Positions 8,901-16,866 of a stretch of 64,000 bases of DNA are shown piece after piece. Position 1 is the stretch's first letter; each line of letters starts with the position of its first letter. The translations under genes and the position numbers were made by a program. The DNA is taken from assembly GCA_043827005.1 (NCBI GenBank), contig JBDRPM010000019.1:1-64000 (forward strand), read 5' to 3'. This DNA comes from Desulfobacula sp043827005. GTDB lineage: Bacteria; Desulfobacterota; Desulfobacteria; Desulfobacterales; Desulfobacteraceae. The notes under the pieces were generated by a model. That model was not told the origin of the DNA. It searched no databases and worked only from the letters and a program-made list of their open reading frames with translations.

Positions 8901-9211
8901 TGGAAGATGATGGATTTAAGGTTATTGAAGCTGAAGACGGTCTTATTGCCTGGGAATTATTAAAAGAGCGGGTGGATGAAATTGATATTGTGGTCACTGA
9001 TCTTGAAATGCCGAATATGGATGGATTCGAACTGACCAAACGGATCAAAAATGATCCCAACTATTCCCATTTAACGGTTATCGCGCTCACCTCCCTTGCC
9101 AGTGAGGCCCATATCGAAAAAGGCAGGAGAGTCGGGATTGATGAATATGAGATTAAACTGGACAGAGAAAAACTAATGAAAGTCGTTCGTCAAAAATTGA
9201 ATTTGGTTTAG
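5993..9211 (+). CDS. cheA: Hybrid chemotaxis histidine kinase CheA with two CheW-like domains and a receiver
   Basis: Sensor kinase of a chemosensory array. Domains in order: Hpt (1-110) with phospho-acceptor His49 in AAHSIKGGA; a central adaptor region and a Pro/Ala/Lys-rich linker (about 270-320); dimerisation helices and the ATPase (about 335-580) with HLIRNSVDHG, SDDGRGL and SGRGVGMDVV; a first CheW-like domain (about 580-790) interrupted by a charged Arg/Asp-rich insert; a second CheW-like domain (about 800-940); and a C-terminal receiver (about 950-1072) with Asp1003 in TDLEMP. The Hpt-to-receiver fusion resembles FrzE-type kinases, where the receiver serves as a phosphate sink or output. 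No separate CheY or chemoreceptor gene is present in the operon. Confidence 0.93.
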   Translation: MFEDDETLQMYIEESLDHLGDIESDLLTIEEAGADIDLDLVNNVFRAAHSIKGGAGFMGLNTIKDLAHHLENVLGLVRTKELVPNSTRISVLLKGFDQLENLLKNIETSNDVDVSGHIADLENITKSGLPEEKQSMVAQIVDIALKDGRVFTQVSLYEIEQYKSEGKNLFLVEYDLITDIQRKDKNPIEVLNSLQKTGTIIDSRIDFDSVGLLSEESSPVRIPFQVLFASIIEYDMAETLFDIKKKYIHAITDDMIVKSNATSLDEEPAVMSATAPVSVAAPAPVQQAPAKPVPKPITKPAAKPAVKVTPQVVVAREEEDDLAETREKDISVSTKPQTSLRVNVGLLDTLMNLAGELVLSRNQLLQGINSSNSKATELSGQRIDMITSELQEAIMRTRMQPISNILNKFTRIVRDLSQQLGKTIELEIEGKDVELDKTILEAINDPLTHLIRNSVDHGIETPLEREQMGKNASGKITLKAFHEAGQVNLVISDDGRGLNPDKLANSAVDKGLLTEQQIAEMTDKQKMELIFLPGFSTAAEVTDVSGRGVGMDVVVTNIESMGGIIELDSVSGQGTDIQIKLPLTLAIIPSQITSVGNERYAVPQVNLNELLRIPAHQIKEKIEKVGDAAVVRLRGELLPLLNLSQMLGIKKTYTDPSNKEKQPDRRQNIADRRSKHHIITEDGVTVEAPDEGVQFPDRDEEDRRYRANSAMNIAVVSAGNFKYGLVVDQLYDSEEIVVKPVGRHLKKCTAYAGATIMGDGKVALILDISNLAQMAELAAVSEASQQARAAEAEAEAAKDKAALLIFKNSGSEYFAAPLNIVERIERIPTSSIEQIGNSRVVQYRGGTLSLYELSQVSDFKPLEPKEQQEVIVFKIKNRELGLMVTPPIDALEVALDIDESTLKQPSISGSMIINGHTTLLVDIFEMIKILNPEWFGEEAKVAKEMAESGEKIILFAEDSAFFRNQVKTFMEDDGFKVIEAEDGLIAWELLKERVDEIDIVVTDLEMPNMDGFELTKRIKNDPNYSHLTVIALTSLASEAHIEKGRRVGIDEYEIKLDREKLMKVVRQKLNLV

Positions 9212-9242
9212 CAATCGCATTTTTTTGCGTAAGGAGACAAAA

Positions 9243-9692
9243 ATGGCAGTGAAGACTGTGGAAAAAGCTTCCGAAGATCTGGAATTTTCGACTTTCTATG
9301 TCGGGGGTGCCCTTTGCGGAATTAATATTCTAAACATACAGGAAATTAATAAACACTTTGAAATTACAGAAGTCCCACAGGCCTCTGATTATATTGAAGG
9401 CATTCTGAATTTGCGGGGAAGAATCGTCACTATTATTGATCTGGGCAAAAAACTGGGCCTGGCTCCGGTGACCAAGAGCAAAGACAATCGTAACATTATC
9501 GTTAACTCAGATGATGAACATATCGGGTTGCTGATTGATTCCATCGCTGATGTTGTCATTGCCAAAAAAGAGGATATTGAACCTGCTCCTTCCAATATTG
9601 GCGGTATGAGAGGAAAATACTTCAAAGGTGTCATTAAAACTCAAAAGCAATTGATCGGTATACTGGATATCAATGAGGTATTAAAGGAATAA
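9243..9692 (+). CDS. cheW: Chemotaxis coupling protein CheW
   Basis: A 149-residue CheW scaffold protein linking chemoreceptors to CheA. Recognisable CheW blocks are FSTFYVGGALCGINI near the start, the conserved ILNLRGRIVTIIDL strand pair, and HIGLLIDSIADVV. The start is set at ATG 9243 because AAGGAG lies at 9231-9236; an upstream in-frame codon would bury that site. It is 31 nt behind cheA, and its stop overlaps the cheB start as TAATG, suggesting translational coupling. Confidence 0.94.
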   Translation: MAVKTVEKASEDLEFSTFYVGGALCGINILNIQEINKHFEITEVPQASDYIEGILNLRGRIVTIIDLGKKLGLAPVTKSKDNRNIIVNSDDEHIGLLIDSIADVVIAKKEDIEPAPSNIGGMRGKYFKGVIKTQKQLIGILDINEVLKE

Positions 9693-10786
9693 TGGAGAAT
9701 ATCAAAGCTCTTGTTGTTGATGATACAATTGTCTATAGAAAAATTGTAGGTGATGTTTTAAAGGAGATCCCCGGAGTAGAGGTTGTTGGGTCTGCCAACA
9801 ACGGAAAAATTGCACTTTCAAAAATAGCCTCTCTAAAACCTGATCTAATCACCCTGGATATTGAAATGCCTGAAGTCAATGGTATTGAAGTGCTCCAGGC
9901 CCTGAAGAATCTACCGGATGCACCGGTTGTCATCATGCTGTCCACCCTGACCCAGCAGGGAAGCGAGATGACGATCAAAGCCCTGGAACTGGGTGCCTTT
10001 GACTTTATCGGCAAACCCAGCGAAGGCAAAATGGCTGAGAACATGAACAAAGTTCGAGAAGCCCTGAATCCGATTATCGAAATATTGAAACGGCAAAAAA
10101 GTGCACGGCTTAAAATTCTTGGGAAAATAGGTTTAAAGCCTGAAAAAACAGAGCCAGCGATACCCAGAACCGTTCCGGCCATGCCGATCCGGCCCGCCAT
10201 CAGAAATAAATCTGAAATTGTCGGTATTGGAATTTCAACCGGTGGTCCCAATGCTCTGGCAAAAATGATCCCCATGCTGCCGGGCAACCTGAAAGTTCCT
10301 GTTTTGATTGTTCAGCATATGCCACCCATGTTTACAGCCTCTTTGGCCAATAGTCTGAACAACAAATCAAACCTGGAAGTACGGGAAGCCAAAGATGGGG
10401 ATATTCTAAAACCAGGTGTCGTGTTAATTGCCCCTGGTGGTAAGCAGATGAAAATCATTGCTGCTGTCGATGGATTCACACGAAAAATCAAAATTACGGA
10501 TGACCCGCCAGAAAACAGCTGCAGACCTTCTGTTGATTATCTGTTCAGATCAATTTCACAACATTATGTGGGGCGGGCAACCGGTGTCATCATGACCGGA
10601 ATGGGGTCTGATGGTTCAAAAGCTCTGGTTCAGATGAAAAACAACGGCAGCACGATTATTGCCCAGAACGAAGAGACGTGTACCGTTTACGGGATGCCCA
10701 AGGAACCGGTGGAATCAGGCATTGCAGATATTGTTGCCCCACTGGAAAAGATTGCTGATGAAATTGTAAAATCAGTCATAACTTAA
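9692..10786 (+). CDS. cheB: Chemotaxis protein-glutamate methylesterase CheB
   Basis: Removes methyl groups from (and deamidates) chemoreceptors during adaptation. An N-terminal receiver (1-120) has Asp56 in LDIEMP; a Pro-rich linker follows (about 150-172); the catalytic domain carries the triad Ser182 (GISTGGPNAL), His209 (VQHMP) and Asp307 (MGSDG). At 364 residues the length is normal. It starts inside the cheW stop codon (TAATG) and is followed by cheR 24 nt later, forming the usual adaptation pair. Confidence 0.96.
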   Translation: MENIKALVVDDTIVYRKIVGDVLKEIPGVEVVGSANNGKIALSKIASLKPDLITLDIEMPEVNGIEVLQALKNLPDAPVVIMLSTLTQQGSEMTIKALELGAFDFIGKPSEGKMAENMNKVREALNPIIEILKRQKSARLKILGKIGLKPEKTEPAIPRTVPAMPIRPAIRNKSEIVGIGISTGGPNALAKMIPMLPGNLKVPVLIVQHMPPMFTASLANSLNNKSNLEVREAKDGDILKPGVVLIAPGGKQMKIIAAVDGFTRKIKITDDPPENSCRPSVDYLFRSISQHYVGRATGVIMTGMGSDGSKALVQMKNNGSTIIAQNEETCTVYGMPKEPVESGIADIVAPLEKIADEIVKSVIT

Positions 10787-10810
10787 CTCAATTGTATTCA
10801 ACATAATCTT

Positions 10811-11671
10811 ATGGCAAAAATTAGTATCACCCCTGAAGAATTTAAAAATTTTACCAGGTATATTCTTGACATTTCCGGGATTTCCCTTGATGTGGGTAAA
10901 GAATATCTGCTGGAAACCCGGCTTCATCCCATGATCAACCGCCTGGGTCTTTCCTCGTATAATGAATTGCTTCAAAAAGCCAAAACAGATTTTAAAAAAG
11001 AGCTTGAAAATGAGATTATTGATGCTGTTTCCACCAATGAAACCTATTTTTTCAGAGACAAATCTCCATTTGAACTGCTGCAGCACAAAATATTTCCTGA
11101 TTTAATTGACCGGTCTGCTAAGAAAAATCCAAGGGGAAAGCCAACGATTCGGCTGTGGAGTGCGGCAAACTCAACCGGTCAGGAAATTTACAGCATTGCC
11201 ATGACCCTGATTGAAATGGGTGTCACACCGGACAAATATAATATAAAATTATTTGGCACAGATATTTCAGATGCTGCCATTGCCCAGGCCAGTTACGGTT
11301 TGTACAACAAGTTTGAGATTGCCCGGGGACTTGACCCACGACGGATATCCCGTTATTTTGTCAAGCAGGAGAACGAACACTATAAAATAAAAGACGAAGT
11401 CCGGGCCATGGCTCAATTTAAAAAAATGAACCTGATGAAGCCATTTGTCGGACTGGGAAAATTTGATATCATTTTATGCCGGAATGTGATGATCTATTTT
11501 ACCACTGAAGACCGTCAAAAAATCTATCAAAATATTTCCAAGGTGTTGGAACCGGATGGATACCTGCTGATCGGAGCGACAGAATCTCTTGTCAACGAAA
11601 CCACTCTTTTTGGTTCAAAACGATATCTGAATTCTGTATTTTATCAATTTAAAGAGTTTACAAAGGTTTAA
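10811..11671 (+). CDS. cheR: Chemotaxis protein methyltransferase CheR
   Basis: SAM-dependent methyltransferase that modifies receptor glutamates. The 286-residue protein has the N-terminal alpha-helical CheR domain, the NETYFFRD block, the SAM motif in LWSAANSTGQEIYS (usually S-A-G-C-S-T-G-E-E), LFGTDISDAAI, and the FDIILCRNVMIYF motif near the C terminus. It sits between cheB and the HEAT/receiver gene with only one base before the latter. The substrate receptor is not encoded in this window. Confidence 0.95.
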   Translation: MAKISITPEEFKNFTRYILDISGISLDVGKEYLLETRLHPMINRLGLSSYNELLQKAKTDFKKELENEIIDAVSTNETYFFRDKSPFELLQHKIFPDLIDRSAKKNPRGKPTIRLWSAANSTGQEIYSIAMTLIEMGVTPDKYNIKLFGTDISDAAIAQASYGLYNKFEIARGLDPRRISRYFVKQENEHYKIKDEVRAMAQFKKMNLMKPFVGLGKFDIILCRNVMIYFTTEDRQKIYQNISKVLEPDGYLLIGATESLVNETTLFGSKRYLNSVFYQFKEFTKV

Positions 11672-11672
11672 A

Positions 11673-13346
11673 ATGAGTGGAATTAATGCAAAAGAGTTTA
11701 TCGATGAGCTCGTTTTCTGTATAAAAGAAGAAGACATTGTTAAAGCAAAGGCTTTGCTTCAGTTTGCCTCGGATTCAGATGTGGATGCCGATGTCCAGAG
11801 AAAAGCTTTGATCGAACTGGCCAAAGGACCTGAAAAAATCGTTTTCCCGCTGCTTGAGTACCTTGTCAAAATCGATATATCCGATCCAAAAGTCCAGGAA
11901 TCTTTATATGAACTGATTCTGGATAAGGCCTTTGGCAATACAGATCTGGTCATCAAATACATTACACAGAACGAAAAGAAAGCCAGGCTTTTATTTTTAA
12001 AAGCAGCTGGTGAACTGCAATTGGCCCAAACAGCCCCAACCCTTTCCAAGATCATTGCTGACGATAAAGACACTGATATCCTGATTGCAGCGATTACGTC
12101 TCTTGGGAATTTAAGGCTTGCTGATGCTCTGTCCACTTTTTCAAGGATCGCTGGCCATCCAGATAAAAAAGTTAAGCAGGCTGCTATTTTTGCCATCTCT
12201 GAAACAGGCGGTAATGCTGCCGCAAATCAGCTTCTGAATTTTATAGGTGACAATGAAGAAATTAATAAATTTGCGGTTGAAGCGCTGGCTGAAATGCAGG
12301 ATCTTTACTCTCTGGATAAACTGGCCTCGCTTTTGAGCTCCAAAAGCACCATTGTCCGGGATACAGCCATTGATCAACTCATGAAGCTGGGAACAAAATC
12401 AACTCCGATTCTGACCAAAGCCTTCCAGAATGCAGAAGCAGATTATCTGGTCCATCTTGTGACCACATTAGGCTATATCGGAGATCCTGCGGCCGTTACC
12501 CCGATCCTGGATATCATCAATACCCAGCCGGGCGATGCCAATATCCGTCAGGCAGCCTATGAGGCCATGGAACGGATTCCTTCCCCCAAAACGGCTATTG
12601 CACTGGTTCAAGGTCTTCAGGACCCGGTGGAAGCCGTCAGAATGAGTGCGGCCCGGGCCATTGATAAAAATCTTTCCAAAGTATTGGTTGCAGGCTTAAG
12701 AAATGTGGTCCGGGAAGGGTCGGATGATGCAAAAAATGCCGTGGCTGCCCTGATTGATTCAGATGCCAGCAATATTTTTAATTTTCTGGTGGAAGAAGAA
12801 GCATTTATGGCATTGGCAGAACCCCACATTGTCCAAAAAGCCGATTCTGAAACGCGTAAAGCGTTTTTAAAACATATGGGAAGCATCGGACAAAAAGAAT
12901 TTGCTAAAAATATCAGCCAGAAAATTGCAGATCAAGGAGAACCTGAAGCCAAAGAAATTCAGATTTTTGTTGTTGATGATTCCAAAATGATGCTCAAGCT
13001 TTATCAGAACAAGCTGACAGTCAAAGGCTTTAAACCCACACTTTTCGACAGACCGGAAGAGGCCATCCCGCAAATTATCAAGCTGAGACCCAATCTTGTC
13101 ATAACCGATCTGAACATGCCAAACATCAGCGGAATTGAACTGACCCGGGAGATCAGAAAAAAATTTGGCCGTCAGGATCTTCCCATTTTGATGATTACCA
13201 CCCAGAGCGATTTTGTTGAAGAAAATGATACAGACATCAAAATCGATGACTCTGTCCTGACAAAATCAGGCATCAATAAAATTCTTCACAAACCCTTTAA
13301 AGATCAAGATTTTTATGATGCAATAGGGCAATTTATAACCTTGTAA
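11673..13346 (+). CDS. HEAT-repeat protein with C-terminal CheY-like receiver
   Basis: A 557-residue protein in two parts. Residues 1 to about 420 are helical HEAT/armadillo-like repeats: recurring units such as LGNLRLADALSTFSRIAG, LGYIGDPAAVTPILDII and AAYEAMERIPSPKTA are visible. Residues about 430-557 form a complete receiver with VVDDSKMM, phospho-acceptor Asp in TDLNMPNISG, ITT and the KPF lysine. It lies directly behind cheR and its stop overlaps the next start as TAATG. It could be the output regulator of the operon, using the HEAT solenoid as a phosphorylation-controlled docking surface; that role is inference. No DNA-binding or enzymatic output domain was recognised. Confidence 0.85.
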   Translation: MSGINAKEFIDELVFCIKEEDIVKAKALLQFASDSDVDADVQRKALIELAKGPEKIVFPLLEYLVKIDISDPKVQESLYELILDKAFGNTDLVIKYITQNEKKARLLFLKAAGELQLAQTAPTLSKIIADDKDTDILIAAITSLGNLRLADALSTFSRIAGHPDKKVKQAAIFAISETGGNAAANQLLNFIGDNEEINKFAVEALAEMQDLYSLDKLASLLSSKSTIVRDTAIDQLMKLGTKSTPILTKAFQNAEADYLVHLVTTLGYIGDPAAVTPILDIINTQPGDANIRQAAYEAMERIPSPKTAIALVQGLQDPVEAVRMSAARAIDKNLSKVLVAGLRNVVREGSDDAKNAVAALIDSDASNIFNFLVEEEAFMALAEPHIVQKADSETRKAFLKHMGSIGQKEFAKNISQKIADQGEPEAKEIQIFVVDDSKMMLKLYQNKLTVKGFKPTLFDRPEEAIPQIIKLRPNLVITDLNMPNISGIELTREIRKKFGRQDLPILMITTQSDFVEENDTDIKIDDSVLTKSGINKILHKPFKDQDFYDAIGQFITL

Positions 13347-15274
13347 TGATCATCAAAAAAACTTTTTTTTCCATAATCGCCCTTGTTGGAATTTTATCAG
13401 GAATTCTGGCAGGGGCTTTTTTCAGCCTGGTCCATGACCTTCCCCAGATCAACAGTTTAAAACAGTTCAAACCTTCGGCTGTCACATCTGTCTATTCTTC
13501 AGACAACCACCTGCTGGCTCAGTTTTATATCCAAAAAAGATTTCCAAAACCCCTTGAAAAAATTCCCCAACATCTGATTGATGCCCTGCTGGTCATAGAA
13601 GACCGAACCTTTTTTTCACATTCCGGCATTCATTTTAAAGCCATTGCCCGGGCAGTGATTCATGACATTCGAGAAGGAAGGTTTAAACAAGGGGCCAGCA
13701 CGCTCACCCAGCAACTGGCCAAAACCTTGTTTCTCACCACAGAAAAATCGTTTACCAGAAAAATAAAAGAGGCCATCTTAACCCTTCAAATTGAAAGACG
13801 GTATACCAAAAACCAAATTCTGGAACTCTATTTAAACCTGATCTATCTGGGTTCAGGTTCCTATGGGGTAGAGGCTGCATCACAGACTTATTTTGAAAAA
13901 TCCGTGTCTGATCTAACCCTTGATCAAGCTGCATTGATCGCAGGCCTTCCCAAAGCACCCTCCACTTATTCTCCCATCAAAAATCCGGATCTTGCCAAAA
14001 AGAGACGGGATATTGTCTTAAACCAGATGTTATCCGCCAAAAAAATTACCCGGGAACAATATCAGACAGCCATTTGCCAGAAAATCAGCCAGCCTGCTCT
14101 TGAAAGCAATCTAAATGATGCCGGTTATTTTGTTGAATATATAAAAGCCAGGCTAAATGAAGCATTCAATTTAGAGAAGATCTATTCTGCCGGACTTTCG
14201 GTCCACACTTCATTGAATTTTGATTTTCAACGGGCAACCCAAAAGGCAGTTGCAAAGCATATGGCAGTTGTTGAGAACCGGATTAAAACCTGGGGCAAAG
14301 ATGTTTCAAACACGCAATGTGCTGTTATTGCAATAGATACCAGAACCGGAAACATATTAAGCATGGTGGGTGGGAAAGATTTTTCCAAAAGCTCGTTTAA
14401 CCGGGTCACGCAAGCCAGAAGGCAACCAGGCTCTGCATTTAAACCCTTTGTTTATGCCGCTGCCGTAATGTCAGGATTTTCACAAAACGACCTTATTTTT
14501 GACGGCCCTCTTTCCTTAAGCCTGGATAACAACCAGACATGGGAAGTTAAAAATTTTTCCAACACCTTCTTTGGACAGATGACCCTGCGAAAGGCTCTGG
14601 CATTATCAAAAAACACACCTGCGGTCAGACTTATTGAACAAATAGGGCCGGATACGGTTATCAACCTTGCCCGGAAAGCTGGCATTTCATCCTTACTTTC
14701 ACCCACACTGTCCCTGGCGCTTGGGACCTATGAACTCACGCTTCTGGAATTAACCGCAGCCTATATTCCCTTTGCCAATATGGGCATTAAAACACAGCCA
14801 ATTTCGATTCTAAACATTACAGATGCTGATTCGAGAATCATTTATCAGACATCAGTCAAACAAACAGCTGTCATGTCCCGTCAAGATGCCGCCATTGTGA
14901 CCGATATGCTCAAAGCTGTAATTTTTGAAGGAACCGGAAAAAAAGCTGGCGTTATTAAAAAGGAAATTGCCGGAAAAACCGGAACAACCGATCAGTTTAA
15001 GGATGCGCTTTTTATTGGTTTCAGCCCTGACATTGCTCTGGGTGTCTGGGTAGGCAATGATGATGCCACCCCTCTGGGAAAAAATGAAACCGGTGCAAAT
15101 ACGTCCCTTCCCATATGGATTGATTGCATGCAATACTTTCTTGAAAATCGATTGGTTCAATATTTTGATATACCCGAAGGTACAAAAATGATATACATGG
15201 ACCCGGATACAGGAAAAACAACAGATTCAAAATTTCCTGGATCTGTAAAAGCACTGATTAAACAAAAAGGTTAA
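13346..15274 (+). CDS. Class A penicillin-binding protein (PBP1A/1B type)
   Basis: Bifunctional peptidoglycan synthase. A short cytoplasmic start and one membrane segment (about 7-27) precede the GT51 glycosyltransferase domain, with catalytic Glu in VIEDRTFFSHSG, then GASTLTQQLAKT and ERRYTKNQILELYLN. The transpeptidase domain has the SxxK motif in PGSAFKPF, SKN in LSKNTPA and KTG in GKTGTTDQ. At 642 residues it is compact. Its ATG overlaps the stop of the HEAT/receiver gene (TAATG), so cell-wall synthesis is translationally tied to a chemosensory operon, an uncommon partnership. Confidence 0.94.
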   Translation: MIIKKTFFSIIALVGILSGILAGAFFSLVHDLPQINSLKQFKPSAVTSVYSSDNHLLAQFYIQKRFPKPLEKIPQHLIDALLVIEDRTFFSHSGIHFKAIARAVIHDIREGRFKQGASTLTQQLAKTLFLTTEKSFTRKIKEAILTLQIERRYTKNQILELYLNLIYLGSGSYGVEAASQTYFEKSVSDLTLDQAALIAGLPKAPSTYSPIKNPDLAKKRRDIVLNQMLSAKKITREQYQTAICQKISQPALESNLNDAGYFVEYIKARLNEAFNLEKIYSAGLSVHTSLNFDFQRATQKAVAKHMAVVENRIKTWGKDVSNTQCAVIAIDTRTGNILSMVGGKDFSKSSFNRVTQARRQPGSAFKPFVYAAAVMSGFSQNDLIFDGPLSLSLDNNQTWEVKNFSNTFFGQMTLRKALALSKNTPAVRLIEQIGPDTVINLARKAGISSLLSPTLSLALGTYELTLLELTAAYIPFANMGIKTQPISILNITDADSRIIYQTSVKQTAVMSRQDAAIVTDMLKAVIFEGTGKKAGVIKKEIAGKTGTTDQFKDALFIGFSPDIALGVWVGNDDATPLGKNETGANTSLPIWIDCMQYFLENRLVQYFDIPEGTKMIYMDPDTGKTTDSKFPGSVKALIKQKG

Positions 15275-15277
15275 ATA

Positions 15278-15733
15278 ATGATAAGAAAAGCTGTTCTCGA
15301 TGATGTAAAGGCGATCCATTCCCTGCTCCAGTTTTACAATTTAAAAGGAGAATTACTGGCCAGACCCTTGAGCAAACTCTATGACCATTTAAGAGATTTC
15401 TGGGTATATGAAGACCAGGAAACAAAAAAAATCGTTGGCTGCTGTGCCTTGCAATTTTGCTGGGAAAACATTGCAGAAATCAGATCCCTTGCTGTCCAGC
15501 CTGAATTTACCCACCATGGAATCGGATCTACCCTTGTTGAAAGAGCCATTCAAGAAGCCGTCTATTTTAAAATTACGGACCTGTTCACCCTGACCTATCG
15601 ACCCGGTTTTTTTAAACAATTTGACTTCTCACCCATTGACAAGAACGAGCTGCCCATCAAAGTATGGTCAGACTGTATCAGTTGTGTCAAATACCCCAAC
15701 TGCGATGAAACCGCCATGCTCAAAAAATTATAG
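15278..15733 (+). CDS. argA: GNAT N-acetyltransferase, short N-acetylglutamate synthase-like
   Basis: A 151-residue single-domain GNAT protein. The acetyl-CoA-binding segment is visible as IRSLAVQPEFTHHGIGSTLVERAI, and the C-terminal half with LTYRPGFFKQFDF, Cys pairs and DETAMLKKL matches short ArgA-type N-acetylglutamate synthases, the first enzyme of arginine synthesis. The symbol is provisional, since other GNAT substrates are possible. It begins 3 nt after the PBP stop with AAGG as a weak ribosome site, so it ends the chemosensory operon. Its 3' end overlaps the convergent hypothetical gene by 6 nt. Confidence 0.75.
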   Translation: MIRKAVLDDVKAIHSLLQFYNLKGELLARPLSKLYDHLRDFWVYEDQETKKIVGCCALQFCWENIAEIRSLAVQPEFTHHGIGSTLVERAIQEAVYFKITDLFTLTYRPGFFKQFDFSPIDKNELPIKVWSDCISCVKYPNCDETAMLKKL

Positions 15734-16783
15734 ATAAACCATTTTATGCGGAATCGGCGGATGGTTCAATACCGAGGGTTTGGGTAAAATATGCTCTTCT
15801 GAAACCGTAAGCCAGTTGGTATCCTGTTTAAATTCCCTGAGCCGCCCGCCTTCGGACGGCAGTGCATGAACGGTGTAATCATACCGGACATTTAAAATGC
15901 AGATAAAATGCTTTCTCTGACGGGCCACCACATAATTTTTGGTAAAGCTGTTCTGGCTGATCTCAGCTTTTTGGGCCAGGGCATGAGTCTCCTCAGGGGT
16001 TAACTTAACCAGGATTGATTTGGAAACCCCTCTCTCATCAATTTTCAACAGATTCCGCGACTCACTGGAAGAAACATAAACAGTGGTAATTCCCGGAAGC
16101 TGACGAAAATATTGAGCAGCGACAATGGCAGCCGTCCGCCGCCCGCCAGACATCACCGGAACACCGTAATATTCAAAAAATTTCTTTTGAAAATCCTCGG
16201 CATATTTATCTCCCTTCTCATACAGATCTTTGGAAATATACCGCAACTCCCTTGCCAGGGCCTCGGAGGCATCTGCAATGGGCCAGTCGATCCGGACATG
16301 AAAATGGGTCAAGGCATACCTGACCTTTGACTGCTGGTTGCGCTGAATCAATAATGCATAATCCACTGGCAACAGGGAGCGTAACAAAGAGAAAAAATCA
16401 CTGGTATCAAAAAATTTTAAGTTCCGGTCAAAATTTTCTATGTTGGGAAAATATTTGTGCCTAAGCAAATTATCCTTGGTGGTCTTATTGGCATCAAAAT
16501 ACCGGATATATTTTTTATGTTTTTTATGAAGGAAATCTTCGGAAAAAATAATCAGGAATGAATTTTGAGCATCAAACTCCACAGAAGGTATTCTGGCTCT
16601 GGGTTTGAGTTCACGCAATTCAACAAAGGGATAGGGAGATCGCAGCCTTAAAAAATTATTATATGACCCCACAAGAGAATACCCCAGAACAAACTGATCC
16701 AGTTCATCACGCAGCACCTCATAATAAGACCGTCGCAACTGTTCTTCCCGGCTTAATCCCGCTCTGTGCTTGCAGAATATCAT
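15728..16783 (-). CDS. Hypothetical protein, 351 residues
   Basis: I do not recognise the family. The protein is soluble-looking, without signal peptide or clear membrane segment, rich in Arg, Tyr and Phe, and has a conserved-looking central stretch with FHVRIDWPIADASEALARE and GVPVMSGGRRTAAIVAAQYF. A good ribosome site (AAAGGGAAG) precedes ATG 16783. It stands 83 nt downstream of pgk on the same strand and converges with the GNAT gene, with the stop codons overlapping. Codon use looks like its neighbours. Function unknown. Confidence 0.7.
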   Translation of the reverse strand: MIFCKHRAGLSREEQLRRSYYEVLRDELDQFVLGYSLVGSYNNFLRLRSPYPFVELRELKPRARIPSVEFDAQNSFLIIFSEDFLHKKHKKYIRYFDANKTTKDNLLRHKYFPNIENFDRNLKFFDTSDFFSLLRSLLPVDYALLIQRNQQSKVRYALTHFHVRIDWPIADASEALARELRYISKDLYEKGDKYAEDFQKKFFEYYGVPVMSGGRRTAAIVAAQYFRQLPGITTVYVSSSESRNLLKIDERGVSKSILVKLTPEETHALAQKAEISQNSFTKNYVVARQRKHFICILNVRYDYTVHALPSEGGRLREFKQDTNWLTVSEEHILPKPSVLNHPPIPHKMVYL

Positions 16784-16866
16784 GGTACTTCCCTTTGATC
16801 GGCTATCCCCATTTTTTATTATTCCAGCCCCTGATTCTTCCTGTTTTTTATTTGCCCAGTTCCTGT

